Positions 1 through 7,329 are shown, numbered from the stretch's first letter. The stretch: 64,000 nt of DNA from Paenibacillus polymyxa (GCF_015710975.1 NZ_CP049783.1:248001-312000); one strand, 5' to 3'. Translations and numbers: made by a program. Notes: a model not told the origin generated them from the sequence alone.

Positions 1-52
1 TCTTAAATTCATGCATGGAAGAATTCATATGTTCATTTCCTCCTTTATCTTT

Positions 53-502
53 TCAGGTGTATTTTTTGAAAAAGTCACTTCCGTGGATCATCCAATATCG
101 TTCAGCAGGAGGGACCTCTTCCAAAAAGTTCTGATATTCCCCTTTCCACCCCACCGGGACATAGTGTTCGAAAGAAGCTGGCTCCGGAAATAGAGAGTAG
201 AGAACTTTCTGGTCAAAATCAACATACAAAGCAGGACAGAATTCCAACACTTCATCCTTATGCTGGATTGCTTCATCTAGCATTTGGAGCATTGTAGTGA
301 GTTCTCCCGCAGCCACCTTATATTCACAGATGTGTTCCAAAAATGCTCCGGCTGTGGTCTCATCCAAAATAGCGATGCCAAACCGTTCCTCCATCTCGGT
401 ATTCAAAAACCAATACTCTCTTTCCGTCACATACCAATTCCATTGTCCCTGAAACATGACACCGACAATGATATTTTTCGCATATTCTGGCCATATTTTC
501 AT
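53..502 (-). CDS. Hypothetical protein, 149 aa
   Basis: I do not recognise this protein. It is acidic and rich in aromatic residues (many W, Y, F), with no signal peptide, no membrane segment and no obvious catalytic motif, so it is probably a small soluble cytoplasmic protein. A GGAGGGG ribosome binding site lies just after the stop of the upstream acetyltransferase gene, about 13 bases before the ATG, so the two are probably co-transcribed. The size and aromatic content resemble some small immunity-type proteins, but no toxin gene is visible beside it and I do not assign that role. Confidence 0.6.
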   Translation of the reverse strand: MKIWPEYAKNIIVGVMFQGQWNWYVTEREYWFLNTEMEERFGIAILDETTAGAFLEHICEYKVAAGELTTMLQMLDEAIQHKDEVLEFCPALYVDFDQKVLYSLFPEPASFEHYVPVGWKGEYQNFLEEVPPAERYWMIHGSDFFKKYT

Positions 503-527
503 GAGCTTTTGCGTTCCCCTCCCTCAC

Positions 528-1049
528 TTACAGCTCGATCCAAAACCGGTTTACACGGTTTCCATCTTCCTCTATGTAATCCTTGTCCGGTATTCCGCCG
601 TTTCGCAGAATTGTTTTTTTGGAACTGATATTATCGGAGTCGCATACGACGAGGGCTTTGGAAATACCCAACTCTTTTGCTTTGCCCAATGCTAAGGCCA
701 GCATAGTCCCAGCGTACCTGTTCCCTCGTGCAGAAGGACGGATACCATAACCGATATGACCGCCAGCGTTTAACAGATGCTCATTAAGATCATGACGGAT
801 ATTCACTGCTCCGACGACCTGGTCATCTGCATCCATCAGCCAGTAGGTCGAACTTTTAACCCAGCCTTTAGACAAGCCAATTCCGTTTTTCTGTTGACTT
901 AAAAACGTCAGCATACCTTCAAAATCATACGGTTCTATAGAAATCACCCAAGGCACCATATGCTCCTGGCTCTTTTTCCATTCCTCATAAAATGAAAGAT
1001 AAGCATCCTTCCAGCGCCGATCCGGCTCAACCAATCTGATGGCCTGCAT
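528..1049 (-). CDS. GNAT family N-acetyltransferase
   Basis: A GCN5-related acetyltransferase that should move an acetyl group from acetyl-CoA to an unknown amine. The acetyl-CoA binding segment reads IGYGIRPSARGNRYAG, close to the family's R-x-x-G-x-G/A pattern, followed by a helix and the late DNISSKKTILRNGG segment typical of the COG3981-type subgroup. I chose the ATG at 1049 (MQAIRLVEP) because a GGTGAG-like site precedes it; the frame stays open for nine more codons upstream. It lies in a run of minus-strand accessory genes with a Nudix hydrolase and a second GNAT. The substrate cannot be deduced. Confidence 0.85.
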   Translation of the reverse strand: MQAIRLVEPDRRWKDAYLSFYEEWKKSQEHMVPWVISIEPYDFEGMLTFLSQQKNGIGLSKGWVKSSTYWLMDADDQVVGAVNIRHDLNEHLLNAGGHIGYGIRPSARGNRYAGTMLALALGKAKELGISKALVVCDSDNISSKKTILRNGGIPDKDYIEEDGNRVNRFWIEL

Positions 1050-1106
1050 CCTACTCACCGCCCCCTCATTAAGCACTCCATGTATCTACTAATGGTCTCG
1101 TCATCT

Positions 1107-1598
1107 CTACACCCCATAGTTCTTCATCGTTGCTTCCAATGTTTCATCCGTATCCGCCAGCCACACGGAGCTAACCTCAAACGTCCCTGGCTCGAAAAAC
1201 AATGGGAACCTCCGCTTAAACCAATCCTGCATCGGCAAATTCAGTGCTTCCTTCATATCTACCCACAGTAGTTCTCCCTCAGGAGGATTTTTTAATAGCT
1301 CACCTTCCGTTGCTGTAGCCAAATAATTAAAGACCATATATCTCAGCCCTTGGTTTGGATCACAATATTCGTCGATTCCTTTAAAAGCAATTTCCGTAAC
1401 CGTTAAGCCTGTTTCCTCTTTTACTTCGCGAATGGCTCCATTCACAATGCTCTCTGGGAACTCTACTTTTCCTCCTGGAGCAATATAACCCGGAAACCCC
1501 TTTCGATTGGGTCTGTTCATTAGCAATACCTTGTTTCCATCTTGAATCATGCACATGGTATATATTTTGTGTGTCACTTCTGTACTCAATCCGATCAT
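1107..1598 (-). CDS. Nudix hydrolase (MutT/8-oxo-dGTPase-like)
   Basis: A Nudix pyrophosphohydrolase with a complete Nudix box at residues 43-65: G43, E49, then REVKEETGL at 57-65, matching GX5EX7REUXEEXGU. These residues bind the metal used to split nucleoside diphosphate-X substrates. The overall shape is like the YjhB/8-oxo-dGTP diphosphatase subgroup, but the true substrate is unknown. The start is uncertain: the AAAGG site sits only one base before the ATG at 1598, and an in-frame TTG at 1589 has better spacing. It is part of a minus-strand accessory run with two acetyltransferases. Confidence 0.88.
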   Translation of the reverse strand: MIGLSTEVTHKIYTMCMIQDGNKVLLMNRPNRKGFPGYIAPGGKVEFPESIVNGAIREVKEETGLTVTEIAFKGIDEYCDPNQGLRYMVFNYLATATEGELLKNPPEGELLWVDMKEALNLPMQDWFKRRFPLFFEPGTFEVSSVWLADTDETLEATMKNYGV

Positions 1599-1686
1599 AC
1601 CTTTCTCTATTCACATTCTCTATGATCTAGCTTTTAACTTTCTCACCGACATATCTTGGTTGAATATGGTATTCACCATAGAACGA

Positions 1687-2148
1687 TTACAGTCCCTCGT
1701 CAAACAACTGTAGACCTATGATTTCAAAGGCGACACCGTCACCCGTTTTAACGTGGATATCACCATTCAATTCGTCAGAATCCAAAACAAACGTAGCCTC
1801 TCCTACAACAATCTCCAGACAGTCTATCCCACCTGCTTCGCCTTGTATCACTTGTTGTATCATCCCTTGAATCCAATAGTCACCTAGCTTTGGTTGAGGT
1901 TGAACAATGCCTGTCTTTTCCGTAGGCCTCAGTCTTCTGAACCCTTCTATACTGGATGGAGAAGTCTCGACCGAAATGACACAGCCGGGAATTAACTTTT
2001 CCAAGCTTTGTTCATACGGAACAACATACGCATATCCCGAGGTCAGTTCATGCCGAAAATATGTCCAGTAGCCGTATATCTTTTCCTTGCCAATATTACG
2101 AATGATAATCTTTTCATCTTGATTTACTTCCTTGATCTGTACGCGCAT
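1687..2148 (-). CDS. Hypothetical protein, 153 aa
   Basis: I do not recognise this protein. It is predicted soluble and beta-rich, with alternating hydrophobic strands and no signal peptide or membrane helix. The ATG has a GAGGA site 8 bases upstream that overlaps the stop region of the GNAT gene just before it (11-base gap), so the two are probably translationally coupled. No catalytic motif stands out. The middle part (residues about 75-130) contains GDYWIQGMIQQV and a VLDSDELNGD segment that may help a later domain search. Confidence 0.6.
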   Translation of the reverse strand: MRVQIKEVNQDEKIIIRNIGKEKIYGYWTYFRHELTSGYAYVVPYEQSLEKLIPGCVISVETSPSSIEGFRRLRPTEKTGIVQPQPKLGDYWIQGMIQQVIQGEAGGIDCLEIVVGEATFVLDSDELNGDIHVKTGDGVAFEIIGLQLFDEGL

Positions 2149-2159
2149 TTATGAAGTCC

Positions 2160-2588
2160 TCAGTAGATATTTTTCTTATAATAATAATGTTTAAAGCCTC
2201 TAGGAGCCTCATCAATGACACCGACTACTTCATACCCCTGCTTTTCATAGAATTCAGGTGCTTGAAAAGAAAAGGTATTCAGTTGTATCAAAGTACATCC
2301 TTTATCTCTAGCGATTTGTTCAATTTCACTAAGTAATTGCGAACCGTAGCCCCTTCCTCTATGGCCCTGATCTACCCACAAAATATCAACCTCCACCCAG
2401 TTCCAACAAAGTACACTTAGAAGACCGCCGATGACCTGACCGTCTCCTTTTTTGAGCGTAAGATTAATTTCTTCATATTGGGTTTGAATATCTGCCGGGA
2501 CGTGTTTTGCATTAAACTCAATCAACTTGTTTCTGACGAAACGAGCTTCATCCCTACTACTTCGACTCCATTGAGGTTCCAATGTCAT
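2160..2588 (-). CDS. GNAT family N-acetyltransferase
   Basis: A small acetyltransferase of 142 residues. The acetyl-CoA binding motif is WVDQGHRGRGYGSQLLSEIE, an almost ideal Q/R-x-x-G-x-G/A, and the C-terminal NTFSFQAPEFYEKQGYEVVG segment is the usual GNAT motif B (leaving-group Tyr region). It resembles YhhY/YkkB-type enzymes; the substrate is unknown. The start is set by a TGGAGGA site before ATG 2588. It is the first gene of a likely transcript that continues into the 153-residue orphan, and a sigma-A-like promoter lies at 2612-2641. Confidence 0.88.
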   Translation of the reverse strand: MTLEPQWSRSSRDEARFVRNKLIEFNAKHVPADIQTQYEEINLTLKKGDGQVIGGLLSVLCWNWVEVDILWVDQGHRGRGYGSQLLSEIEQIARDKGCTLIQLNTFSFQAPEFYEKQGYEVVGVIDEAPRGFKHYYYKKNIY

Positions 2589-2611
2589 GGCTTAAATCCT
2601 CCAATTAGAAT

Positions 2612-2641
2612 GTATAACAATCTATTAAATACTAAAGTCAA
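2612..2641 (-). promoter_or_regulatory. Candidate sigma-A promoter for the GNAT gene
   Basis: On the minus strand TTGACT (2636-2641) and TTATAC (2612-2617) are separated by 18 bases, with the ribosome binding site about 15 bases further on. This is a good match to a vegetative promoter. Expression has not been shown. Confidence 0.55.
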
Positions 2642-2728
2642 AAGCCTTCCATCTGCCCACTGTTATTTATTGTAATACTTTTTTAGGTTTAGTCACATGA
2701 TTCATTTTGAACTACTATAAAACGCGAA

Positions 2729-2759
2729 AGCAGGCTCCCTATGTAACAGAGAGCCTGCT
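2729..2759. terminator. Rho-independent terminator
   Basis: The 9-base stem AGCAGGCTC / GAGCCTGCT encloses a 13-base loop, with T-rich sequence on either side. It lies downstream of the FlxA-like gene on the minus strand and probably ends that transcript; it could act in both directions. Confidence 0.75.
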
Positions 2760-2805
2760 GTCTTTTGTATCCATCGTCTGGCTTACAGGAGAAAAGATAG
2801 GATGA

Positions 2806-3165
2806 CTAAATAGAAATATCCAGTGATTTTCCAACCCCCGTGATATCACTGCCATTCGAGCTGCTGGTACGAGTCATTTCCATATTACTTGGAGCGGACT
2901 TTTCCATTTTTGGTGTTGACGTGCTGCTGGATTGAGAACTTTGCTGTGCAATCTGAGCTTCAATTTGCTTAATTTGCTGCTGAAGCTGCTTCATTTTCGT
3001 TTCTTTTGTATCCTTATTATCTTTGCTTTGCTGGACCTTATTGTACTCTGCTTCAAGCTGGGCTTTTTGCTTTTCCAAACTGGCTGTATCGTTGGTACTG
3101 GATGAAGATGAAGTTGAAGTATTGGCAATAGATATAGAGCTACTAGATGTGGTTGAAATATTCAC
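2806..3165 (-). CDS. FlxA-like coiled-coil protein
   Basis: A small protein of the FlxA-like family. The N-terminus is a low-complexity Ser/Thr stretch (residues 1-26), the middle (about 29-75) is a Lys/Gln/Glu-rich coiled coil (SLEKQKAQLEAEYNKVQQSK, then KMKQLQQQIKQIEAQIAQQ), and the tail is again Ser-rich. The start is a GTG with AAGGAG 9 bases upstream. The role of FlxA-like proteins is unclear; the name comes from an E. coli gene under flagellar sigma-factor control. It follows the duplicated-module protein by 84 bases, and the two probably form an operon ended by the hairpin at 2729-2759. Confidence 0.75.
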   Translation of the reverse strand: MNISTTSSSSISIANTSTSSSSSTNDTASLEKQKAQLEAEYNKVQQSKDNKDTKETKMKQLQQQIKQIEAQIAQQSSQSSSTSTPKMEKSAPSNMEMTRTSSSNGSDITGVGKSLDISI

Positions 3166-3249
3166 AGAAGGATTCTCCTTTTTAAAAGCTAAGTTTGAGT
3201 TACAAGTGTGGGCTAAGCGTTTTTAAGGTATGCTATTGCGCTCTAAAGA

Positions 3250-4077
3250 TTATGACGAAGACGATACAGATTGTTCAAAAATCTTAGCGATTTTATCGAA
3301 TAAAACTGATACTTCTTCATCTGTTGCATTCGATTCATCTGTGTTTCCCCAAGCGTTTTTTAATGCAGAAATCAGGTCTGTTTGCTCATCTGTTTCTGAA
3401 GATATGGAGCCAGATAGAAGATCGGAACTCAGGACGTTTTGCAAATCATTCAGTAAGGATCTTTTTTCATCTACGGTATGCTCTTCTTCAGATGTAGTGG
3501 TGTTATCCTCTTGATGAGTAATCTCCTGAATATTCCATGCAAATGGGGGCATAATTCCACCCATCGCCTGCATCATTGGAGGCAGACCGTCAGGTCGGAA
3601 TGAGTCACCTTCAGGCGGCGGTGTAGGGCGGTTATTCTGGATCGTTTCAGCTACTTTATCGAATAAATCTGATACTTCCTCATCTGTTGCTGTCGAAAGA
3701 TCCACCCCGGATAACAAGTCGCTGACTGTAGCCAAAGGATTGTTTGTACTGTTATTGATTTCATTCGTTTCAGATAAAGCACTTGAAGACGTCAAGTAAC
3801 TTTGTAAATCTGACAATAACGCTTTCTGTTCGTCCATAGTCAGCGCCACAGTATTCTGGTCGTATTTGTAGCCATAACTGTAGTTTTCCGTAGGAAGCGG
3901 AGCCTGCATACCTCCGGCGTATTCCATAAATTCCGCACTTAATTCGAGTGAATCGCTGGATTTCTTGTGTGTGGTATGCCCCGCGTTATTTAGTCCATTC
4001 TCATTTGACTTCAGCGTATTCGAGTTATCGTAGGAAGTCGAAGTCGTGATGAGATGCCTGTTGATGGATAATGACAA
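3250..4077 (-). CDS. Hypothetical protein with a tandemly duplicated acidic module
   Basis: I do not recognise a named family. The protein holds two related modules of about 60-75 residues. Each begins M/VDE(Q/K)xxLLxDLQ, passes through a Ser/Asn/Thr-rich stretch, and ends ATDEEVSxLFDKxA (ATDEEVSDLFDKVAETIQ in the first, ATDEEVSVLFDKIAKIFEQ at the C-terminus). A Pro/Met-rich linker (PTPPPEGDSF...LPPMMQAMGG) separates them. There is no signal peptide and no Cys. I prefer the TTG at 4077, which has GAGAGGGG 7 bases upstream and gives a Ser/Thr/Asn-rich start like the FlxA-like neighbour; the frame is open to an ATG at 4131. Probably in an operon with the FlxA-like gene. Confidence 0.65.
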   Translation of the reverse strand: MSLSINRHLITTSTSYDNSNTLKSNENGLNNAGHTTHKKSSDSLELSAEFMEYAGGMQAPLPTENYSYGYKYDQNTVALTMDEQKALLSDLQSYLTSSSALSETNEINNSTNNPLATVSDLLSGVDLSTATDEEVSDLFDKVAETIQNNRPTPPPEGDSFRPDGLPPMMQAMGGIMPPFAWNIQEITHQEDNTTTSEEEHTVDEKRSLLNDLQNVLSSDLLSGSISSETDEQTDLISALKNAWGNTDESNATDEEVSVLFDKIAKIFEQSVSSSS

Positions 4078-4127
4078 AGTAGATCCCCTCTCAGTGTACA
4101 TAATGTTTTTAGCTGCCCACCTCTCTT

Positions 4128-4199
4128 TCATCGGTTGTAAAACTGAAGGCAGCCTGAGAGAATGCTGAATGATAACTGAATGAATTCGGACTGTCCCAT
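4128..4199 (-). CDS. Possible 23-residue leader ORF
   Basis: A short ORF starting at ATG 4199, with GGAG 6 bases upstream (inside AAAAGGAGT). It encodes 23 residues beginning MGQSEFIQLS. Its TGA overlaps the upstream ATG (4131) of the duplicated-module frame as ATGA, the geometry of translational coupling. It may be a leader peptide, or the overlap may be chance. There is no other evidence that it is translated. Confidence 0.3.
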   Translation of the reverse strand: MGQSEFIQLSFSILSGCLQFYNR

Positions 4200-4221
4200 A
4201 CTGTACTCCTTTTCCTTCTTC

Positions 4222-4310
4222 CTAGACTATAGTCAAGGAAAATCCCCTCCGCAGGACGGGGAACCGAGCCCTACTCCAGACAGGAGCAAGTAAAGGGATA
4301 ATTTGTTACT
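4222..4310. other. Intergenic segment with several nested short inverted repeats
   Basis: Between the divergent genes lies a segment able to fold into a closing stem (ATCCC 4242-4246 with GGGAT 4295-4299), one inner hairpin around TCC-GCA-GGA, a CTCC-AGACA-GGAG hairpin (4274-4286), and a single-stranded-looking GGGGAACCGAG joint. The arrangement looks like a small multi-stem RNA, but it does not match any riboswitch consensus that I can recall. It would lie in the 5' leader of the methyltransferase-dedA transcript if read on the plus strand. Confidence 0.3.
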
Positions 4311-4364
4311 CTTAGCAGAGAATAAATGAACGCATTTTGAAAATTGAAGGTAGGGGAAAGAAGT

Positions 4365-4940
4365 ATGATCCGTATTAGTCATTTAGTTCACGAGAGACTT
4401 ATGTTCCTATTCAAATTTTTGTACTCGCCTGCATATGTGGGTAGCGTAACACCCAGTTCCAGATTTTTAGCTAAAAATATGATAGAATCCATTCCATGGA
4501 GTGATGTTCATGCCGTGGCTGAGCTTGGGGCTGGAACAGGCGCAATTACCCAATACATCCCGTCTACGACAAAAATTCAACCTAAGGTTTTGCTCTTTGA
4601 GAAGGACCCGACCATGCAGCAGAGTTTAAAAAGAAGATTCCCGAATTATCTGTGCTATTCCGACTCGCGTGAGCTTCAGCTTGCTATGAAAAATGCTCAA
4701 ATTGAACAGCTTGACTGTATAATCAGCGGGCTGCCATTCTTCAACTTTCCACAAGCGATGCGAGATCAAATCGTAGAACAAATTCATCGGTCACTCAGGG
4801 ATGGAGGGATGTTTGTCGCCTTTCAATACTCTAAACAGATGAAACAGCAGTTAGGTGAATGGTTTGATATTGAAGAAATCAAGTTTGTACCTATGAATGT
4901 TCCACCCGCATTCGTGTATGTATGCCGAAAGAAAGCTTAA
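4365..4940 (+). CDS. Class I SAM-dependent methyltransferase (phospholipid N-methyltransferase-like)
   Basis: A SAM-dependent methyltransferase of about 191 residues. The SAM-binding motif I is AVAELGAGTGAITQYIP, followed by an acidic residue at the end of the second strand (LLFEKDP) and the motif IV-like IISGLPFFNFP, which resembles the NLPY/GLPF of rRNA adenine dimethyltransferase-like and PmtA phospholipid methyltransferases. The conserved SPAYVGSVTPSSRFLAKNM start is typical of that COG3963 group, so a membrane lipid is a plausible substrate. ATG 4365 is chosen for the AGGGG site upstream; a TTG at 4344 is in frame. The next gene, a DedA membrane protein, starts 15 bases on, so they likely form an operon. 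Confidence 0.8.
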   Translation: MIRISHLVHERLMFLFKFLYSPAYVGSVTPSSRFLAKNMIESIPWSDVHAVAELGAGTGAITQYIPSTTKIQPKVLLFEKDPTMQQSLKRRFPNYLCYSDSRELQLAMKNAQIEQLDCIISGLPFFNFPQAMRDQIVEQIHRSLRDGGMFVAFQYSKQMKQQLGEWFDIEEIKFVPMNVPPAFVYVCRKKA

Positions 4941-4955
4941 GAAAGGAGTATGGGG

Positions 4956-5561
4956 ATGGATGTTGAATATTTGATTTCCATTATCGAACAATATGGCTAT
5001 GCAGCATTATTCTTCTCTCTATGGCTCGGAATTGTGGGACTGCCCATTCCAGACGAAGTTATAGTGATGACTGGCGGGGCCGTAACAAGCATGGGGATAC
5101 TTCATCCGTTACCTGCTTTTTTAATTGTATATCTCGGGGTTGTATCAGGCCTATCCTTAGGTTATGTGTTGGGGAGAAGCTTGGGTACACCCATTTTGGA
5201 TCGTTTGCGCCGGAAGAAGAAAATGGACAAGTACATTACTTTTTCAGAAAATTTAGTACATAAGTATGGAAACTTCACGATATGCATCAGCTACTTGCTA
5301 CCGATCGTTCGCCACATTGTCCCTTATATTGTGGGGATCAATAAAATGAGTTTTAAGCGCTACGCTCTATTCTCTTATTCAACGGGCTTGATTTGGACGC
5401 TGATCTTCTTTTTGCTCGGACGTCTCTTTGGCGATCATGTACAAGCAGCAGGAGAATTGATTCATCGTTATGGCTTGCAGGTGGCACTGCTTCTCATCAT
5501 GCTGACAATTATATTTTTTATAATGAAATTCGTGTGGGGGAAGAAAACAACGGAGGATTAG
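4956..5561 (+). CDS. DedA/SNARE-associated family membrane protein
   Basis: An integral membrane protein of the DedA (VTT-domain) family, whose members act as lipid scramblases or transporters, for example of undecaprenyl phosphate or phosphatidylethanolamine. It has the family hallmarks: a re-entrant LGIVGLPIPDEVIVMTGG segment near residue 25-40, the G-x3-G helix with GYVLGRSLG, and the later R-H-x-x-P-Y motif (IVRHIVPYIVGINKM). The C-terminus is a membrane helix ending in basic residues. ATG 4956 is preferred, since GGAG is 7 bases upstream; ATG 4950 lies too close. It sits behind a phospholipid methyltransferase-like gene, which fits a shared lipid role. Confidence 0.88.
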   Translation: MDVEYLISIIEQYGYAALFFSLWLGIVGLPIPDEVIVMTGGAVTSMGILHPLPAFLIVYLGVVSGLSLGYVLGRSLGTPILDRLRRKKKMDKYITFSENLVHKYGNFTICISYLLPIVRHIVPYIVGINKMSFKRYALFSYSTGLIWTLIFFLLGRLFGDHVQAAGELIHRYGLQVALLLIMLTIIFFIMKFVWGKKTTED

Positions 5562-5613
5562 CTGAGATAAAGCTCACCAAAGTCAAAAAGACGTTTTTAA
5601 GTATTTTATCACT

Positions 5614-5640
5614 TTGATTATTCCTTATTTATGGTATACT
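5614..5640 (+). promoter_or_regulatory. Candidate extended -10 promoter of the toxin mRNA
   Basis: TTGATT (5614-5619) and TATACT (5635-5640) are 15 bases apart, or 16 if TTTGAT is taken as the -35, and TGG before the -10 box makes an extended -10. Transcription would start near 5647 and give a leader of about 58 bases before the small toxin ORF. Confidence 0.55.
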
Positions 5641-5681
5641 TTTCTAATACAATATGCGGCTATAAAGGGCGGTCGGCTAGT

Positions 5682-5695
5682 CTCCCAGAAGGGAG
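5682..5695 (+). promoter_or_regulatory. Hairpin sequestering the toxin ribosome binding site
   Basis: CTCCC (5682-5686), loop AGAA, GGGAG (5691-5695). The 3' arm is the Shine-Dalgarno sequence GGGAGG of the small toxin, so the folded mRNA would hide it. A second, long-range pairing is possible: AGGGCGGTC (5666-5674) with GACCGCCCT (5788-5796), perfect over 9 bases, joining the 5' leader to the end of the ORF. Confidence 0.55.
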
Positions 5696-5704
5696 GTGAT
5701 GCCC

Positions 5705-5788
5705 ATGGAGGTCAAAGATGCTATCTCCTTAATGATCATGTTTGGTATGTTCATTTTGGCGTTACTTACCTACATGAAAAAGAAATAG
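5705..5788 (+). CDS. BsrE/Hol_Tox-like type I toxin peptide, 27 aa
   Basis: A 27-residue hydrophobic peptide: MEVKDAISLMIMFG (1-14), MFILALLTY (15-23), then a basic tail MKKK (24-27). This is the pattern of the putative holin-like toxin family (Hol_Tox) and of B. subtilis BsrE, whose FxxALLTY-type core it shares. Such peptides insert into the membrane and stop growth when their antisense RNA is lost. A strong GGGAGGTGA ribosome binding site lies just upstream within a hairpin. A promoter, a terminator and an antisense RNA candidate complete the cassette. It is much shorter than usual gene-calling limits and could easily be missed. Confidence 0.8.
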   Translation: MEVKDAISLMIMFGMFILALLTYMKKK

Positions 5789-5904
5789 ACCGCCCTGACC
5801 AAAGGTAAACGGTCTATTCTCGACCATATCTTACGCGGCCGACTGCTCTTTATGCAGTTATTGTATGGTGGAGTCGTGTTAGCGCACGGCTCCTTATTTA
5901 TTCT
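5777..5904 (-). ncRNA. Candidate antisense antitoxin RNA
   Basis: On the minus strand a perfect TATAAT (5911-5916) would start a transcript near 5904, although its -35 box is weak. The RNA would run through the toxin mRNA 3' region and end at a hairpin AGACCG...CGGTCT (5787-5815), followed on the minus strand by the U-rich ATTTCTTTTT, which is the complement of the toxin's Lys codons. The result is an RNA of about 128 bases fully complementary to the 3' part of the toxin mRNA, the convergent layout of txpA/RatA and bsrE/SR5. Confidence 0.55.
5870..5893 (+). terminator. Terminator of the toxin mRNA
   Basis: GGAGTCGTG (5870-5878), loop TTAGCG, CACGGCTCC (5885-5893), with one G-T pair, followed by the T-rich TTATTTATTCTT. 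It would end the toxin mRNA. On the minus strand the same hairpin would form the 5' end of the antisense RNA and could stabilise it. Confidence 0.65.
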
Positions 5905-6018
5905 TACCTTATTATAACCGATTTTATTACGTAATTACATGTCTTTGTTACTCGAATTTCTAAATTAATGGATTAATTAAGGGTTCATACTGCGATGAAT
6001 AAGCCCTCTCACCCTAGG

Positions 6019-7329
6019 CTATTTTTTTAATTGAAGCAGCTTAACCAGCTTATCATGAATGGCCGTATTCGGGTAATTCCCGCTAAATTGGGAGGAACCC
6101 GGACCCATTGCAGTTAGCGCTACATCAACGGATGTATGCCCTCCTGTGGTCCAGTCGATATAAAACTTCTCATCAGAGCCTTTTACGGTAAAAGGACCGT
6201 CTTCTTTGGAAATACCTTCACCGGATTCATCCTCTGCATCTTCGCCTTCAATGGCCAAACCGCCCGTTTCATGGTCTGCCGTCACTAACACCAAAGTATC
6301 TGGATGCGCTTTGGCATAGTCCTTAGCTACTTTGACAGCCTTATCCAGCTGCTGCCCGGCTTTAATGGTTAATTCACCTTCATTGTCGTGCGCCATCTCA
6401 TCCGTTCCTTCTTCCTCTACCATCAGGAAAAAGCCTTTTTTGTTTTTGGATAGAACATCAATCGCTTTCGCTGTCATATCCGGTAAAGAAACCGTTGGGT
6501 TGTAAGAATTGCCTAGTTTGTTGTGAGCTTGGAACATTTCTTCATTGGCGAACAGCCCTAGTAATTTAGAGCCTTTGGCTGCTTTCATTTCAGCCTGGTC
6601 TGTCACATAGCTATAGCCCAACTTCTTCGCTTGTTCCACCAAATTTCCTTGAGTTCCCTTACTAGCTTCCTCAGGATCTTCTGTCGGTGCATCTGGATGT
6701 TTGCCTGCTGTTCCTGCAGGGTACCAGAAATCCTCACCCCCGCCCAGAATCACATCCAGCTTGCTTTTCTCAATATACTGCTTGGCAATCTCGCTTTGAG
6801 CAGAACGCTTCTCAACATGCGCACCAAAGGCAGCGCCCGTCGCATCTGTCACTTGGCTTGTCGTCACTACTCCTGTAGACATGCCTGCTTTTTTAGCCAG
6901 CTCCATAATGGTTGTCACTGGTTTTTTATTCAAATCCATTCCGATCGCGCCGTTATACGTTTTCACACCTGTTGCAATGGCAGTCGCAGCGGCGGCAGAA
7001 TCTGTAACCAGGTTGTCCCCTGAACTCGTGCTAACCAGGCCTGTTACAGGCATCTTGTCCATTTCAAGCAATCCCGATTTTCCAACCGTTGCTAAGCGAA
7101 TCGCGTTACGACTGGCTTCTCCCATACCATCACCGATAAAAAGAATGACGTTTTTAGGAGTATCCGCTTTAGCTGATACAGCCTTCTGTGCCTTGGACTC
7201 TGCGACAGTGGACTTCGTAGGAGCCGCGGCTGCAAAAGCTTTAGGGATATCAGCAGATAATAAGGGTACAGTCAAAACAGTCACAGCACTCAACGCAAGG
7301 ATACTCTTTTTCATGGAACGCTTTTTCAC
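6019..7329 (-). CDS. phoA: Secreted alkaline phosphatase
   Basis: A PhoA-family alkaline phosphatase that releases phosphate from monoesters outside the membrane. A signal peptide covers about residues 1-34 (basic start, LALSAVTVLTVPLLSA core, cleavage near AFA-A). The metal site GDGMG follows at about residue 66, and the nucleophile Ser is S111 in NLVTDSAAAATAIATG. Later metal ligands occur in EGTDEMAHD, TADHETGG and TGGHTSVDV. The length of 436 residues fits Bacillus PhoA/PhoB. I chose the GTG at 7329, with GGAG 9 bases upstream; a TTG at 7344 is in frame. Repeated TTTAC(A/G) elements upstream suggest control by PhoP. Confidence 0.93.
   Translation of the reverse strand: MKKRSMKKSILALSAVTVLTVPLLSADIPKAFAAAAPTKSTVAESKAQKAVSAKADTPKNVILFIGDGMGEASRNAIRLATVGKSGLLEMDKMPVTGLVSTSSGDNLVTDSAAAATAIATGVKTYNGAIGMDLNKKPVTTIMELAKKAGMSTGVVTTSQVTDATGAAFGAHVEKRSAQSEIAKQYIEKSKLDVILGGGEDFWYPAGTAGKHPDAPTEDPEEASKGTQGNLVEQAKKLGYSYVTDQAEMKAAKGSKLLGLFANEEMFQAHNKLGNSYNPTVSLPDMTAKAIDVLSKNKKGFFLMVEEEGTDEMAHDNEGELTIKAGQQLDKAVKVAKDYAKAHPDTLVLVTADHETGGLAIEGEDAEDESGEGISKEDGPFTVKGSDEKFYIDWTTGGHTSVDVALTAMGPGSSQFSGNYPNTAIHDKLVKLLQLKK

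Noticed and set aside
4222..4310. Assignment to a known riboswitch class (ydaO, ykkC or GEMM)
   Set aside because: Some short words look alike, but the conserved cores of those classes are absent.
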